A stretch of DNA of 64,000 nt from Streptomyces curacoi (GCF_001513975.1 NZ_KQ947985.1:62001-126000), one strand, 5' to 3'; positions 54,830-63,177 are shown, counted from the first letter of the stretch. Notes: generated by a model not told the origin, from the letters alone. A program made the numbers and translations.

Positions 54830-55267
54830 ATGCCGCTTCACTCGGTTTCGGTCGCGGGCGTGGTCGTACGTGATGACGGCCGTGTCCTGGCTATTCGGCG
54901 CGCGGACAACGGCACCTGGGAACCTCCCGGCGGGGTCCTTGAGCTGGACGAACGTCCGGAGGACGGTGCCGTGCGGGAGGTGCTGGAAGAGACCGGCGTT
55001 CGCGTCTCGGTGGAGCGTCTGACGGGCGTCTACAAGAACATGACCCGGGGCGTCGTCGCCCTTGTCTTCCGATGCCGGCCGGTCGGCGGTGTGGAGCGCA
55101 CGTCCACCGAGTCGACCGCCGTTGAATGGCTAACCCCTGAAGAAGTCGAGAAGTGGATGGGCGAGGTCTACGCCGTGCGCGTCCTGGATGCGCTCGATGC
55201 CTCCGCTCCCCATGTACGAGCGCACGACGGCCGCCACCTGATTGAGACGGCTCCGCCGCAGGCCTGA
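54830..55267 (+). CDS. Nudix hydrolase, Pif-like immunity factor
   Basis: 145 residues with an intact Nudix box (GGVLELDERPEDGAVREVLE followed by ETGV: the Arg and all Glu ligands present). From known biology, pSAM2 carries Pif, a Nudix protein that blocks redundant transfer into cells already holding the element; the position next to the KorSA-like gene supports the same role here. A metabolic Nudix function cannot be excluded. ATG with GGAGG about 12 bases upstream. Confidence 0.82.
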   Translation: MPLHSVSVAGVVVRDDGRVLAIRRADNGTWEPPGGVLELDERPEDGAVREVLEETGVRVSVERLTGVYKNMTRGVVALVFRCRPVGGVERTSTESTAVEWLTPEEVEKWMGEVYAVRVLDALDASAPHVRAHDGRHLIETAPPQA

Positions 55268-55359
55268 TCAACGCGACCTTGTCAGGCCCTAGCCATAGGT
55301 CGAGACTCGTTCCGTGGTTCGACAGCTGGTGAGCTTCACCAAACCGCGGTTCATCCCCC

Positions 55360-55425
55360 GGGATACCCCACAGCTATCCCTCGAGGTATCCCCAGGATGG
55401 GTCTCCGGGATAGCTGATCGGGATA
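55360..55425. repeat. GGGATA / TATCCC hexamer cluster
   Basis: Five copies in 66 bases (GGGATA at 55360, 55407, 55420; TATCCC at 55375, 55387), between the convergent Nudix gene and the membrane paralogue. It could form several alternative hairpins; possibly a terminator or a protein site. Confidence 0.55.
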
Positions 55426-55457
55426 AAGACGATGTAAGGAACGGGCTCTAGGCCGGC

Positions 55458-55946
55458 TCAGTCGTCGGGCAACAGCCACTCGTCGTCTTCGAGCTTCGGG
55501 CTCACGATGCTCTCGCCGTTGGACAACAACACGCGGAACCTCAGGTGCTTGCGTTCCTCGGGGTCCGTCAGCCGTCCCGTAGGCAGGTAGAACGGGTGCG
55601 TCACGCCATCGAGGGCGGGAACGACCGGGGGTTCGTCATGACCCGCATGGAACCTCTTGCCCTTGACCAGCTCCGGGTTCTTGGACTTGTACCACCGGGG
55701 ATACGCCACCAGCTCGATGCGCTCGACCTTCACGGGGGTCGTTCCGGCGTTGCGGAACCGCAGGATGAACATGTAGTCGCTCGCCTCGGGGTTCCGCTCG
55801 GTACCCGTCCGCACGCCGGCCCGGAAGAGCGACACCTTCACCTTGGGACGGACACGGCGGTACGTCAGGGCCGTGAAGATGACGTTCGTGGCTGCCGCAC
55901 CCGCAGCAGCGATAGCGATACCCCGGGCCACCCAGTCGGGTTCCAT
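55458..55946 (-). CDS. Membrane-anchored AICE protein, paralogue 2
   Basis: 162 residues: one N-terminal membrane segment (IAIAAAGAAATNVIFTALTY) followed by RRVRPKVKVSLF and a beta-rich domain (YMFILRFRNAGTTPVKVERI). The membrane-plus-beta layout and the shared ALTYRR.RP.(K/R).K.S motif show it is a paralogue of the next gene. Function unknown; possibly membrane immunity or exclusion. Confidence 0.72.
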   Translation of the reverse strand: MEPDWVARGIAIAAAGAAATNVIFTALTYRRVRPKVKVSLFRAGVRTGTERNPEASDYMFILRFRNAGTTPVKVERIELVAYPRWYKSKNPELVKGKRFHAGHDEPPVVPALDGVTHPFYLPTGRLTDPEERKHLRFRVLLSNGESIVSPKLEDDEWLLPDD

Positions 55947-55948
55947 GG

Positions 55949-56569
55949 CTACTCCTCCTCGCCGCTACCTCGTTCCGCTTCGATGTGGCTCATTCTCTGC
56001 TCCACCAGCCTCCTATTCTCTTCCATGAGCAGCACCGCGTCTTCTACCCCCTTGTTGAACGATGCGACTTTTCGCTGAAGCCTCCGCCCTGACATCCATC
56101 GGGAACGCTTCCGGTATCCGTTCGCAAGCCTGACCTCGATGGCGTAGCTCTGGATGTTCGGCAGGATAAGATCAGGCCCCTTTATCTCCCACCACAGTCC
56201 GCCGAACGGGGTGAGATCCTTCTCCAGAGCATCATGTTGGAAGTCGTAGATTTCCGGACTAGCCGATGAGCCCACTCTGAACAAGGCGCCGAAGCTGCGC
56301 GTGCGCCGGAGCTTCGACATCACAAGAACCCTGCGAACCTTGGTTTCTGTGGGGCTCTTGCTCTTGACGTGAACATAGAAGCCGAAGGGGCGTGACGGTT
56401 CCCCCGTGATGGGGTTTATGTCTGGGTCCCCGATCATGGGGCCCCACTTGGCACTGATCTTCAAGCGGGGGTGCAGGCGCCTGTACGTAAGCGCCGAGAC
56501 AAGCATGTTGGCCCCCGTGAAGAGGGCACTGACAGACGCGATGAGGATCGCTATGACACCCGTGGACAT
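55949..56569 (-). CDS. Membrane-anchored AICE protein, paralogue 1
   Basis: 206 residues: N-terminal membrane segment (VIAILIASVSALFTGANMLV) then SALTYRRLHPRLKISAKWG, a beta-rich middle, and a charged C-terminal helix (EENRRLVEQRMSHIEAERG). It precedes the other paralogue by 2 bases, so the two are likely co-translated. Lower GC than the chromosome. Confidence 0.72.
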   Translation of the reverse strand: MSTGVIAILIASVSALFTGANMLVSALTYRRLHPRLKISAKWGPMIGDPDINPITGEPSRPFGFYVHVKSKSPTETKVRRVLVMSKLRRTRSFGALFRVGSSASPEIYDFQHDALEKDLTPFGGLWWEIKGPDLILPNIQSYAIEVRLANGYRKRSRWMSGRRLQRKVASFNKGVEDAVLLMEENRRLVEQRMSHIEAERGSGEEE

Positions 56570-57033
56570 GAGCCAAGGGTGCCCAGCAGCAGGCCCGTTG
56601 CCCCCCGACTTGAGGAACCTCAGCGGTTGGCCCTCAAGCGCCCGTACGACCAGGCCGGCTAGCGGCTCCCGCCGTCTGTCTGTCCGTCCCGCAGCTCCCT
56701 CTCCTGCTGCTCCATGGCGTCGTCAAGGGTTGGCGCTTGCTCCTGCTGACGTCTTGCGCGGTATGCCTGGTTCACGAGGTACCGGTCCTCAGACGGAGGA
56801 AGAGGGACCGGACAAGGCAACGCTTGAGGGCATGGTGGAGCTTCTAGACCTCAAGTGCATTCCCGACGGAGACAAGGATGGGGTCTCAACAAGACCACAG
56901 ATAGGCTCCGAGAGAACGGCTGCAAGGGGTCGACCAAGACCCTCGAAGACGCTCAGCGCACACGAAAGATCCGCTCCAACCACCAGATCGTTTGTGACGG
57001 ATCTTGCGGATCAAGGTGAACAGGAGAAGCAAT
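56570..57033. other. Stretch between paralogues and the PDDEXK-like gene
   Basis: 464 bases. Contains a possible 38-residue minus-strand gene (56659-56775) and then about 250 bases in which nothing else is supported, ending with the ribosome site of the next plus-strand gene. Confidence 0.5.
56659..56775 (-). CDS. Possible very small protein, charged helix
   Basis: GTG-started 38-residue frame VNQAYRARRQQEQAPTLDDA then MEQQERELRDGQTDGGSR, helical and highly charged, with coding-like codon use. The frame is open further upstream, so the start is uncertain. Too short to classify. Confidence 0.35.
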   Translation of the reverse strand: MNQAYRARRQQEQAPTLDDAMEQQERELRDGQTDGGSR

Positions 57034-57582
57034 ATGAAGGCAATTGAAACGCAGTACGCAGGATGTAGGTTTAGGTCGCGACTGGAAGCCCGTTGGGCCG
57101 TTTTCTTCGACGCGCTAGGTATCGAGTGGCACTACGAGCCAGAGGGCTTTGAGACAGCCTATGGCCGCTACCTCCCAGATTTTTGGTTACCAGAATCGAA
57201 GGCTTGGATTGAGATCAAGGGCGGGAAGCCCACAAAGCGAGACGTAGCGAGATGTGCTGAAGTAGCACGCGAAGAGTGGGGCAAAGGCCATCGCTTCAGG
57301 ATCGTGACGGGAGACATCCCACGCTCACTCGTAGTTGCACCCGAAACGGGACCTATGGGAATCATGTGTCTCACATGGACAGCCCTCCCGAAAGGGGATG
57401 TCACCTTGCCCGAATTTGGTGCACCTAGAGAATTTGCTCCGATCACTCACATAGGGGATGAAGGGTCTGAGCAAGGTTTCGCAAGGGCGGGGTGGGTGCC
57501 GGTACATGAAGACGTTAAGGAACTTACGCAAGCTCTCGCCAAGGCCCGATCAGCACGTTTTGAGCATGGGGAGCGCGGATGA
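57034..57582 (+). CDS. PD-(D/E)XK nuclease-like cargo protein
   Basis: 182 residues. CRFRSRLEARWAVFFDALGI, then YLPDFWLPESKAWIEIKGG: the DFWLP...EIKG pair is the D...ExK core of PD-(D/E)XK nucleases, with the Arg-Glu RLEARW before it. Similar single-domain proteins are common in Streptomyces phages and ICEs. Target unknown. AGGAG 7 bases before ATG 57034. Base composition is lower in GC than neighbours. Confidence 0.78.
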   Translation: MKAIETQYAGCRFRSRLEARWAVFFDALGIEWHYEPEGFETAYGRYLPDFWLPESKAWIEIKGGKPTKRDVARCAEVAREEWGKGHRFRIVTGDIPRSLVVAPETGPMGIMCLTWTALPKGDVTLPEFGAPREFAPITHIGDEGSEQGFARAGWVPVHEDVKELTQALAKARSARFEHGERG

Positions 57583-57644
57583 ATGGAGAATGACTTACAG
57601 GCTCTACGTGGCGGCTCATCGACGGGCGACCAGGGGGAGGGTTT

Positions 57645-57833
57645 ATGACCGCCGAGCAGTGGCCGCAGATTCGTATCTGGCTCTGGGTGGACGAGCATGG
57701 GCAACCGCAGGCCCGCGCTTCACCCAGTAGACGGCGTGAAGCACCGCAGCATCGAGCTGCCGCAGAACCCTCACCTAGTCATGCAACTTTTAGGACGAGT
57801 GCGGGGTGCCGTCCGTGCTTTGACCGGAATTGA
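57645..57833 (+). CDS. Small cargo protein, uncertain
   Basis: 62-residue frame (MTAEQWPQIRIWLWVDEHGQ) with a strong GGGGGAGGG before the ATG. The C-terminal half overlaps the next frame and looks less like coding, so the real gene may be the N-terminal part fused by frameshift with 57697-58026. Confidence 0.4.
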   Translation: MTAEQWPQIRIWLWVDEHGQPQARASPSRRREAPQHRAAAEPSPSHATFRTSAGCRPCFDRN

Positions 57834-58026
57834 CGATGGCGAAGAGGCGCGGCTTGCTCTACGGAAGCAAGTCACAGCAGAACGGGAGCAGCGCTCAGCC
57901 GACACAGGCTCCACATCGGGATGGCGCACCACACCGGCCGAGGGAACGCCACCCGCTCAGGAATCGAGTCAAAGCATCCGCACCGTGTCAGGCGGCCTTC
58001 CAACGCTCGGCAGGCGTAGCCGCTGA
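57697..58026 (+). CDS. Small cargo protein, uncertain
   Basis: 109-residue frame whose middle (VDGVKHRSIELPQNPHLVMQ, RALTGIDDGEEARLALRKQV) looks coding; the ends are weak. It overlaps the previous small frame. Could be one gene with a programmed or inactivating frameshift. Confidence 0.4.
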   Translation: MGNRRPALHPVDGVKHRSIELPQNPHLVMQLLGRVRGAVRALTGIDDGEEARLALRKQVTAEREQRSADTGSTSGWRTTPAEGTPPAQESSQSIRTVSGGLPTLGRRSR

Positions 58027-58088
58027 CTGCCCTGACTGGCAATTGGGTTGGCGTATTCAAACCCGTACACCAACGGCACAAATTCCGC

Positions 58089-58823
58089 TCAGGGATTGTT
58101 AGAGGTCACGGCCCTGAGAAGCGATAGGCACTTCTTTCCGAAATCGGTCAGGATCCACATCTCTGTATCCGAGCCGTCATCCGGGGGAAGTCTTCCAATA
58201 CCGTCATCCTTGACCATTCCGGCTGAGGTTAGCCGCGCAATAGAGGCATCCAATACCGCACCAAAGCCAGGAAGTTCGCTGAGGATTTCCGGACGCCTCC
58301 ACCCTGGCCAGTGCGCCTCTGCGTAGCCCTCGGGCGTCAGCCCAGTGGGCTGGTCAAGTACCTGCATCACCTTGACTTCAGTCGCCTCGATTTCAGCAAG
58401 CCCCCTTACATAGATAAACTCGGCATCCACCATGGTCTCATCCCGGACGCCGCGACCAAGGCACCTACCCAGTGCAATGATCTTCTCCTCAAGGGGCGTC
58501 TGCATCGCGGCCTGAACGGTTTCTGACATGAGGGTCAGCAGCTCGGGGCTGGTCTCAATTGTGTGAACCATCCGGTCTAGCGAAACTCCCGCTTCATCCG
58601 ATCCAGCCGAAAGAGCGCTTAGCGCGCGCTGCTCCCGAATCGCGCGAACCTTGTCAAAGGCTCGGACAAGGTAGGGATCGATGAATTCTTTGGCGACCCC
58701 TGCGGCTACCCCAGCCACAGGGTCAGCCGCTCCGACTGCTCCCACCAGCGCGCCCGTAGCTGCCTTGACGGACGTCTCGCTCGAAGATTTGGACGGACCC
58801 GATCTTTGTGTGTCGTCGCTCAC
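58089..58823 (-). CDS. Hypothetical AICE cargo protein
   Basis: About 244 residues. Gly/Ala-rich segment (GALVGAVGAADPVAGVAAGV) near the start, possibly membrane-associating, then a helical domain and a C-terminal winged-helix-like part (IARLTSAGMVKDDGIGRLP, MWILTDFGKKCLSLL). GTG 58823 is chosen; GTG 58847 is an alternative. No family recognised. Confidence 0.65.
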   Translation of the reverse strand: MSDDTQRSGPSKSSSETSVKAATGALVGAVGAADPVAGVAAGVAKEFIDPYLVRAFDKVRAIREQRALSALSAGSDEAGVSLDRMVHTIETSPELLTLMSETVQAAMQTPLEEKIIALGRCLGRGVRDETMVDAEFIYVRGLAEIEATEVKVMQVLDQPTGLTPEGYAEAHWPGWRRPEILSELPGFGAVLDASIARLTSAGMVKDDGIGRLPPDDGSDTEMWILTDFGKKCLSLLRAVTSNNP

Positions 58824-59259
58824 ACGGGCGATCTTAAGCGGATCCACACGGCGCCGGGCCCCACTTGCCGAAGCTCATGCAACAGACCGTCCGGGCTATC
58901 GCAAGGCAGGCTCACTACCTGCCGACTCCGCTGGTCGAGGCTTGGCCGTGAGGGCAGCCGTGTGGACTACTGCCAACCGCACGGCTCTGTACGCGCGCCG
59001 CTGTGCAATCGCTGTGACACCACTACTGGCCTGGTTGGCGACCCCAAGTACGCCGGCGGGCGGAGAGCCGTACAGCCATAAGCCCCTCGGAGTGGTTCTC
59101 GAAGCAGTTTCCGTTTCGTTTATCATCGTATACGGCCGTCCTAAAGCGTCTGAACCCAGTGCGCGCGATTTCCGTATTGCGCTGGACGCAGAGGAAACGC
59201 CCAGATCACGCTAGGACAAGCACTAACTAACAAACCCGCCCTCGCGTCGATGTATCCGC
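58824..59259. other. Gene-poor stretch in AICE cargo
   Basis: 436 bases between two minus-strand genes. No supported gene; should hold the promoter of the gene at 58089-58823. An open plus-strand frame here has atypical codon use. Confidence 0.5.
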
Positions 59260-60210
59260 TCACCCTTTGCGCGGAAGCGCTAGAAATTCGTGAACCAAAT
59301 CAGCGAAATCCTTGTTTGCCATCATGGCGTGATGAATATCTACAGCCTCACCAAAACCGACCGGTATCTTCAGAAGCCATTCCAGCTCACTTGCTCTCAA
59401 GTCCCTACGTGTTACCCATACGGGAACCGGTTCCTCCCACCTCCAAAGTTCGCACTTACCTCCACGAGCCCACATCCTCGATATGATGGCCGCCTCATAA
59501 GCCCCGCGATAGATCTCACGGAAATCTCCATGCGCGATTTCGTGCGCAATCTTTCGCACGCTTTGCTGAGTTCCGCGAAAATATTCGGTCACGCGATCGG
59601 CATTATCATCACTGGACCACCCAAGATCAATAAGCGCTTGCCCAAATACGTCCGCACCTACTTCGTCGATACCGGCCCTCCAAGCCGCAAGGAAGTGCTG
59701 GTAGGCAGAGTTGAGAACTTCAGGCTCACCATCAAGCTGAACTTCGCTGAACTCGCCCGTACTAGTCAATGAAATGTAGTTGATCGCAATACTGCGAGTT
59801 CCCGAGATGCCAGCCTGTCCGACAGCTTCCCAATAGGCGCTATCGAGATCAACGACTTTCATGGAGCGCCTTTTCAACTCTCCGAGCATGCATAACCTAA
59901 TCACCCGCTCCGAGACCACGTGAACGTCATATGCGGACCGAAACAGCGAAGAGTAGAACGCTCGTACGACATTCCTGTAGACATTGCGGCCCTGATCAGA
60001 GAATTGCGCAAGGGTAGCTGCACACAACTCCGCCTCCGGATGAGGCGCCGACGTTGACCCCCGACCCCGTCCCAGAGCTTTCCTGACGTTTTTAGGCATA
60101 AGTCCTAAGTGTCGCCATCGCTCCAATTGGTATGGACTTACCGCGTAACCGCGCCTGGCCAGGGCGGCGATGATCTGCACGTCGGCTCGACTGACGGCAC
60201 CTCTCGGCAT
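59260..60210 (-). CDS. Hypothetical AICE cargo protein with N-terminal helix-turn-helix
   Basis: 316 residues, clearly lower in GC than the rest of the window, a sign of recent acquisition. N-terminus ADVQIIAALARRGYAVSPYQ LERW... reads like a MerR-type helix-turn-helix (LERWRHLGLMPKN). The rest is helical with many aromatic residues and no catalytic motif. Unknown function; defence or regulation are possibilities only. Confidence 0.7.
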   Translation of the reverse strand: MPRGAVSRADVQIIAALARRGYAVSPYQLERWRHLGLMPKNVRKALGRGRGSTSAPHPEAELCAATLAQFSDQGRNVYRNVVRAFYSSLFRSAYDVHVVSERVIRLCMLGELKRRSMKVVDLDSAYWEAVGQAGISGTRSIAINYISLTSTGEFSEVQLDGEPEVLNSAYQHFLAAWRAGIDEVGADVFGQALIDLGWSSDDNADRVTEYFRGTQQSVRKIAHEIAHGDFREIYRGAYEAAIISRMWARGGKCELWRWEEPVPVWVTRRDLRASELEWLLKIPVGFGEAVDIHHAMMANKDFADLVHEFLALPRKG

Positions 60211-60320
60211 GACCCGAGTTTAGAACCCCGCGAAGGTTATCTGTGGAGTTCTTCGAGCCCTCCTTCAATGGCTGTGGCAGCCCAGCACGGGGCCGGGTTG
60301 CCAGATGGAGGGGATGTCAC

Positions 60321-60575
60321 ATGCTCGACTGCTGCTCTGACCGAGGTCCGACGGACTCGGAGGCAGGTGCAAAGAAGGCGTCAAGCCCGAGGGAGCCTCA
60401 GCTCACTGGGTGCCCGGCGAGGCTGTCCCACCACATCGAATCTCGAAGGGAACGATTCAGGCGTCGGATGGGCATGCTGATGCGATCCGCTGCCGACGAA
60501 GCGGTTCGGATGGCAGTCAAGGTGCTCTGCGGCGGACTGGGGCTACTTGCGGCCTACGTGTGGACCCACCGCTGA
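60321..60575 (+). CDS. Small protein with C-terminal membrane segment
   Basis: 84 residues: Cys-containing N-terminus, basic middle (SRRERFRRRMG), then one membrane helix (MAVKVLCGGLGLLAAYVW) at the C-terminus. GGAGGGG 8 bases before the ATG. Last gene before attR. No family recognised. Confidence 0.5.
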   Translation: MLDCCSDRGPTDSEAGAKKASSPREPQLTGCPARLSHHIESRRERFRRRMGMLMRSAADEAVRMAVKVLCGGLGLLAAYVWTHR

Positions 60576-60740
60576 CCACTCGGGCACTCATGCGCGGAAA
60601 GCCAGGGCCCTGAACCGCCGCTCGTTGTCCTGGTCTTTGTCCAGCGCGCTGACGTCCGCCACCGTTCACTGCCGTACGCGCACACCGTCTGACCTGCTCC
60701 GCGAACCCCTACGTACGCCCCCGTACGGCCGCGCGGACAG

Positions 60741-60825
60741 TTGGAAAGCGTGTTGGGGGCAACCCCTCACGAGTTCGAATCTCGTATCCTCCGCCAGTGC
60801 CTCACCGGGCACGATGTCGAAGGGC
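60741..60825 (+). repeat. attR, 85-bp direct repeat
   Basis: Perfect copy of the tRNA-Ser 3' part (from the anticodon loop) and 29 bases of its downstream flank. Here it lacks the 5' half of the tRNA, so it is a scar, not a gene. Confidence 0.95.
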
Positions 60826-60850
60826 TTCACCGCTTGCGGTGGAGCCCTTC
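60819..60850. terminator. Terminator at the right AICE end
   Basis: Stem GAAGGGCTTCACCG / CGGTGGAGCCCTTC (one G-T pair) with CTTG loop. Probably the original tRNA-Ser terminator of the chromosome. Confidence 0.85.
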
Positions 60851-60863
60851 GGCGTTGTCCGTC

Positions 60864-61670
60864 TCAGTTTCCGTCTCCGTTGGATTTTTCTTCCCCCTGG
60901 CACGTCGGGCACCACACCGTCGTCCGGCCGCCCACCCGGGAGCGGCGCAGCGGGGTGTGGCAGCGGGGGCAGTGGGGGTTGGGGGTGTCGCGGTGGCCGG
61001 TGAGCCAGGTGGGGTGTGGGGGGACTCGGCCGGCGGTGACCGCGGGGCGGAGGGTGCGGCGCATCTGGGTGTACAGGCGGCGGCGTTCGGGCTCGGTGAG
61101 CGCGTTCGCCGGGGTGGTGGGACGTAGCCCCGCCCGCCAGAGGATCTCGTCGGCCAGGAGGTTGCCGAGGCCGGCCAGGACCGACTGGTCGATCAGGACC
61201 GCCTTGACGCGGCCCCGGTGGGACGCGAGCGCGGTCTCGAACTCCTCGCGGTCCACCGTGAGGGCGTCGGGGCCTTGGTTCCGCAGCAGACGTGCGACGT
61301 CGGAGTGGTTCTCGGCCAGCCACAGGCCCTGGAGTTTGCGCTGGTCGCGGTAGCGGAGCTGGCGGTCGCGGGCGACGGTGAAGAGGACGCGGTCGTGGGG
61401 GTCGGCCGCGTCGTCGGGGTGGGCGCAGAGCAGTCGGCCGGTCATGCCGAAGTGCAGGGCGAGGGTGGGGCCGCCGGTGTGGGCGAGCAGCCACTTGCCC
61501 TGCCGCTCGGCCCGGGTGATGCGCCGACCCTCCAGCGCGTCCCGCAGCCGGGGCGCGCTCACGCCGTGCAGTACGCCCGTGTCACGCACGTCGACCCGTC
61601 GGATGACCCTGCCCTGCGCGCAGGACTGGAGCACGTTCCGGAAACCCTCGACGTCTGGCAGCTCAGGCAT
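60864..61670 (-). CDS. DNA-formamidopyrimidine glycosylase family protein (Fpg/Nei)
   Basis: Base-excision repair glycosylase/AP lyase for oxidised bases. 268 residues. Catalytic Pro-2 and Glu-3 in MPELPDVEGF, Lys in ERQGKWLL, H2TH region NLLADEILWRAGLRP, and a C-terminal zinc finger HCPRCHTPL...WCPTCQ. Whether it is Fpg or Nei subtype cannot be told. First chromosomal gene right of the AICE. Confidence 0.93.
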   Translation of the reverse strand: MPELPDVEGFRNVLQSCAQGRVIRRVDVRDTGVLHGVSAPRLRDALEGRRITRAERQGKWLLAHTGGPTLALHFGMTGRLLCAHPDDAADPHDRVLFTVARDRQLRYRDQRKLQGLWLAENHSDVARLLRNQGPDALTVDREEFETALASHRGRVKAVLIDQSVLAGLGNLLADEILWRAGLRPTTPANALTEPERRRLYTQMRRTLRPAVTAGRVPPHPTWLTGHRDTPNPHCPRCHTPLRRSRVGGRTTVWCPTCQGEEKSNGDGN

Positions 61671-61793
61671 GGCGGACCGCCTTCAGGAGGGGGAGGCATA
61701 TATTGGCCGGCTGGGGTTGGCGGGGATTCGCGTGTATTTGCGTGTATTTGGTGTTTGCCCCGGTTTGGGGGGCATTCACCCCACGGGCCCCGC

Positions 61794-63128
61794 TCAGCGC
61801 CTCTTGAACTCCACCGGCCCCGCGTTCATCTGCACGGTCCCGTCGACGTGCAGGACCGGTCGGCGTTCCGTCATGCGGCCGCTGTAGGCCTCGACGTGGT
61901 GGATGGCCGCTCCGTCGGGGACCGTGAAGTCGACCAGGGCGATGGCCACCCAGTAACGGGTCGACGTGTTCTCGAAGAGCGGCACGGTGACGGTGGAGCC
62001 GCGCCCGTCGGTGACGACGACCTTCGCGCCGAAGCTGCGGAAGGACCCGAAGCCGTTGCTCACGGCGCTGTAGGCGCAGAGGAGGACGTAGCCCTGCTCG
62101 TCGGGGCGCACGATACGGACCGTTTCGCAGCCCGGGACGCGGGCGTCGCCGTCGAGGTGGATGTACGGCGGCTTCTTCAGCGAGCCGAGGTTCTTGTAGT
62201 AGACGACCTCGGCGCCGTCGCCCTTGTGCCGGGGGCCGGACTTCACGACGCTGCCGGGTGCCTTCTCGCCGCGTATCGCCTGGGAGGCCGGCACGAACAG
62301 GGCGTAGAGGTCGAGGTCGGCGCCTCGTCTGCGGCGCTGGTCGCTGCCGCCGTCCCACTCCAGGGTCGCCGTGACCACCAGCTCGCGGTCCGCCTTGTCC
62401 AGGCTCATCGAGACCTGGCTGCCCTTGTCGAGACTGATCGTGCCGAGCGGGGGCTTGCGCGGGCTCATGGGGGGTGGAGTGGGGGCCGCCGTCGTCTGTG
62501 GCGGGACAGACCGGCCGGGCTGCTCCGGCCGCGCAGACTGCTTCGGCCCCTCGGGCACATCCATCACAGCCACCGCCTCCGTCACAGCCCCCACCTCCGC
62601 CACCGTCTCCGCCTCCGCCACCTCTATGCCGAAGTCGGTGGCGAGTCCGGCCAGGCCGTCGGCGTAGCCCTGGCCGATGGCGCGCAGCTTCCAGGTCTCG
62701 CCCCTGCGGTAGAGCTCCAGGAGGAGCACGGCGCGTTCGCCGCCGGTGAGGGCGGGCGGGCGGAAGTCGACGGGGGCGGCGCCGAGTTGGGCGGCGCGGA
62801 CCAGTACGTCCTGCACGTCGCGGAAGGTGCGGCTCGCGTCGTCGGGATCGCAGCTGCCGACCAGGACGACCCGGTCCACGTCCGCGGGAAGCGCGGCCGG
62901 GTTCATCTCGATGCGCTCGGGATCCGAGGTGTCGGCGGCGAGGTGCCGGACCGCGCCGGACTCGGCGGACGGCTGGTTGTAGAAGACCAGGTCGTCGTCG
63001 GACCTGACCTTGCCGTCCGCCGCCACCAACAGGGCGCTGAGGTCGACGGTGCCGCCCGCGGTGTGCAGTTCGGCGACGAGCGGCCCGGAGCCCACCACGA
63101 TGTTCCCGCCCTTGCTGAGCTCCGGCAT
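61794..63128 (-). CDS. Two-domain TerD family protein
   Basis: 444 residues. Two TerD/CABP domains joined by a Ser/Pro/Thr-rich linker (residues ~190-230). First domain MPELSKGGNIVVGSGPLVAE, VVLVGSCDPDD; second has the calcium-type loop WDGGSDQRRRRGADLDLYAL and GYVLLCAYSAVSNG. TerD proteins bind calcium and occur in tellurite and stress operons; no other ter genes are nearby. ATG at 63128 with GAGGGG upstream. Confidence 0.9.
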   Translation of the reverse strand: MPELSKGGNIVVGSGPLVAELHTAGGTVDLSALLVAADGKVRSDDDLVFYNQPSAESGAVRHLAADTSDPERIEMNPAALPADVDRVVLVGSCDPDDASRTFRDVQDVLVRAAQLGAAPVDFRPPALTGGERAVLLLELYRRGETWKLRAIGQGYADGLAGLATDFGIEVAEAETVAEVGAVTEAVAVMDVPEGPKQSARPEQPGRSVPPQTTAAPTPPPMSPRKPPLGTISLDKGSQVSMSLDKADRELVVTATLEWDGGSDQRRRRGADLDLYALFVPASQAIRGEKAPGSVVKSGPRHKGDGAEVVYYKNLGSLKKPPYIHLDGDARVPGCETVRIVRPDEQGYVLLCAYSAVSNGFGSFRSFGAKVVVTDGRGSTVTVPLFENTSTRYWVAIALVDFTVPDGAAIHHVEAYSGRMTERRPVLHVDGTVQMNAGPVEFKRR

Positions 63129-63177
63129 GCCGCCCCACCCCTCGAAAACCCCCGACGATGTCCCACCACCCTGCCAC

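Larger units (their letters stand above)
41843..60825. mobile_element. Actinomycete integrative and conjugative element (AICE) in tRNA-Ser(GGA)
   Basis: 18.9-kb element bounded by perfect 85-bp direct repeats (41843-41927 and 60741-60825). Modules: integrase and excisionase next to the tRNA end; primase-polymerase plus ATPase with iterons (RepPP-type replication); FtsK-like TraB with a candidate clt; spread and membrane proteins; KorSA-like GntR repressor; Pif-like Nudix protein; right-hand cargo of unknown genes. No relaxase, mating-pair pilus genes, resistance genes or IS elements are seen, as expected for AICEs, which move double-stranded DNA through TraB alone. It looks intact and could be excisable. 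Confidence 0.95.

Noticed and set aside
58681..59214. Plus-strand open frame of 177 codons in AICE cargo
   Set aside because: It overlaps the start of a better-supported minus-strand gene and has no ribosome site or domain.
60741..60825. Second tRNA-Ser gene at the right AICE edge
   Set aside because: The 5' half (acceptor 5' strand, D-arm, 5' anticodon stem) is missing; it is an att scar.
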